A stretch of DNA of 20,237 nt, taken from contig QKYT01000934.1 in assembly GCA_003550305.1 (NCBI GenBank), forward strand, positions 1 through 20,237, read 5' to 3'. The position numbers and the translations under genes were made by a program. Origin of the DNA: Glomus cerebriforme. Its lineage: Eukaryota > Glomeromycota > Glomeromycetes > Glomerales > Glomeraceae. Numbering within the stretch: position 1 is the stretch's first letter; each line of letters begins with the position of its first letter. This document shows, piece after piece, positions 18,885 to 20,237 of the stretch. A model generated the notes under the pieces. That model worked only from the letters and a program-made list of their open reading frames with translations. It had not been told where the DNA came from and searched no databases.

Positions 18885-19650
18885 TTACAAATGAAATTGT
18901 TTATTTATTGGTATTACTGCCATATAAGTTTTACTATTATTTCTTTTTTTAACAATAAAATTAGCAGGAATAAACTGACTGTAAATATTATGAATCAGAA
19001 TTATGCTATTACAGGATAATTCATGAAATTCATCAGGATTCTAAAGCTCAATATTAATATTATAGTCATTATTTCTTTCAATTTAGCAGTAAAACTGAAT
19101 TAGATGGTTAGCAACTGGTAAATACTACTTGATATAAGCAAGCCTGTGTGTATGTTTACCAGTTGGAAGTTATAATGTATGTTCAAAATAATATTGGACT
19201 TGTCCCGGAAATAAATCTATTGAATTATTATCTTGAATAAACTTTGTCAAAATGTGAGAATTATTTGCATATAGAGGTATTAATTTCGATCTAAATATTT
19301 CTGTAGCAACTCAAATTCTTCCACATTGATTAATTATCAGTTGAACGATTATATATCAATTTGATGAATCATTCTGCAAACCTTTTTCAATTAAATAATT
19401 CATTGAAATGAATTTAACTCCCAAATCATTGTATGCTTTGTTATAATAATTAATTAACTGTTCATATAAATTGTTAGGTAAATCCACTTTATAATTGATT
19501 GGAGTTAATAGTTTACCTGAGAATAATTCACTACCAGTGATTGTATCATCTAATTCATTACAAAACATTTTTCTAAAGCAAAGCAGTTCTTTAGACTTAA
19601 AACTATCATATACTGCCAATGAATCTGTAGTTGGTTAAGATTTGATTAAT
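18885..19650 (-). pseudogene. Decayed member of the same unknown family, copy B
   Basis: On the minus strand a frame starts near 19640 (DSLAVYDSFKSKELLCFRKM) and runs FCNELDDTITGSELFSGKLL, VDLPNNLYEQLINYYNKAYN, then after stops VATEIFRSKLIP, HILTKFIQDNNSIDLFPGQV, QYYFEHTL, stop, LPTGKHTHRLAYIK, a TAG where Trp is expected, YLPVANH, then NIEL and another TAG at an expected Trp, NPDEFHELSCNSIILIHNIY, TYMAVIPINKQFHL and TAA at 18887-18885. About 730 bases stay in one register despite six or so stops, so decay was by point changes. It matches copy A (14106-14774) end to end. ATG status of the start is unclear; a stop lies just upstream. Confidence 0.7.
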
Positions 19651-19796
19651 TTAAGGCAATTAATAAATTTTTGGTTGTAGTGTTCAGATCTAGATTGTTA
19701 ATGGTTAAACGGTTTGATCCGTTAAGAAAAATACCAATCCGGGTTGAAACTGGTTTAAAATTTTTTATTTCAGTTTCTTATCAGGTTATAACCGAT

Positions 19797-19945
19797 TTAA
19801 CCTTTATTTTAATGGATTGTTAACAGATTCTAAACAGTTGTTAATGGATTTTTAATAGATTTTAACAGTTATTAACAGATTTCTAATGGTTGTTAACAGA
19901 TATTAACGGTTGTTAACGAATTTCTAACAGATATTACCGGTTAAA
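19797..19945. repeat. Degenerate short repeat GTTGTTAACAGATTT
   Basis: Variants of a ~15-base word (TTGTTAACAGATT, GTTATTAACAGATTT, GTTGTTAACAGATAT, GTTGTTAACGAATTT) recur irregularly for about 150 bases, with scattered relatives out to 19975. It lies on the 3' side of the hAT transposase end at 20113, where hAT elements carry subterminal repeats, so it may be the subterminal zone of that element. Confidence 0.55.
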
Positions 19946-20112
19946 ATAATAGGTTGATAACAGATTAATTAACAAATATAATAAAAAATTTTAAATTCAA
20001 AATTCAAATCAAATTTGCTAAACAATTTATTATTATAATTTGAAATCCAAACCAATACATTTATAAGAAATATGAATATTATTATAAAGAAAAAAAATAA
20101 ATTGCTTTAAAG

Positions 20113-20237
20113 TTAAAACTTTGAAGCATTTCTTTTTAAAAACATAATTTTTTTGAATAATTTTGGTTTCATACATGTTCTTTTGTTAGTTAATAAGTTT
20201 CCTGCATCTGAAAATAGACGTTCACTTGCAGTTGAAG
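20113..20237 (-). CDS. hAT transposase, C-terminal dimerisation segment (partial)
   Basis: The minus strand from the window edge reads STASERLFSDAGNLLTNKRT, then CMKPKLFKKIMFLKRNASKF and TAA at 20115-20113. The S-x-x-SER-x-FS-x-AGN-x-x-T-x-KR pattern is the hallmark of the hAT family C-terminal dimerisation domain (the end of BED-zinc-finger hAT transposases). All 41 visible codons are open, unlike the dead genes nearby, so this copy may be young. The zinc finger and catalytic RNase H-like region would lie to the right, outside the window. The element's own 3' end should lie to the left; TAGTG at 19678-19682 would fit the YARNG end rule but cannot be tested without the other end. Confidence 0.85.
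   Translation of the reverse strand, partial: STASERLFSDAGNLLTNKRTCMKPKLFKKIMFLKRNASKF

Noticed and set aside
1..20237. tRNA, rRNA or a bacterial-type operon or defence system
   Set aside because: No cloverleaf with conserved TTCGA-type arm, no rRNA motif and no prokaryotic gene organisation seen on either strand; the genes are intron-rich eukaryotic ones.

Overview
This window looks like nuclear DNA from a very AT-rich fungus, most likely an arbuscular mycorrhizal fungus of the Rhizophagus type (Glomeromycotina). That is inferred from the composition, the many 62-91 nt GT-AG introns, the fungal or animal style of the two conserved proteins, and decayed reading frames that resemble repeated families I remember from Rhizophagus genomes. 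No database search was possible, so the genus is a judgement.

Only two intact genes are evident, both on the minus strand at 8259-13838. SWT1 (6 exons, 535 aa) encodes a PIN-domain endoribonuclease of nuclear mRNA quality control. Downstream of it lies GUT2 (8 exons, 777 aa), the mitochondrial FAD-dependent glycerol-3-phosphate dehydrogenase with a C-terminal EF-hand region. I assembled both by following family conservation across GT-AG junctions; all phases close. They are about 400 bp apart and show no functional link.

The left side (1-7400) is layered mobile DNA. A plus-strand transposase-like frame (1376-5500) was split twice: by a 1371-bp non-autonomous hAT-type element (1961-3331, perfect 13-bp terminal inverted repeats, 8-bp target duplication), and by a minus-oriented poly(A)-tailed retroposon (3542-5190, 17-18 bp target duplication). 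The hAT element carries about ten copies of a 100-bp tandem repeat, each with two palindromes. An old, AT-shifted copy of the first 350 bp of the retroposon lies at 1001-1350. A dead Crypton-like tyrosine recombinase gene with two or more introns lies at 5881-7121.

The right side (14100-20237) holds two decayed copies of one uncharacterised family (14106-14774 plus; 18885-19650 minus), a multi-exon decayed gene of another unknown family (16285-17985), a coiled-coil remnant, and at the right edge the C-terminal dimerisation segment of a hAT transposase running out of the window.

A theme across the dead genes is that frames stay largely aligned over hundreds of bases while conserved Trp, Arg, Gln and His codons have become stops or Tyr by changes that read as C-to-T or G-to-A. 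This suggests transition-driven inactivation (cytosine deamination or a RIP-like process) rather than decay mainly by indels.
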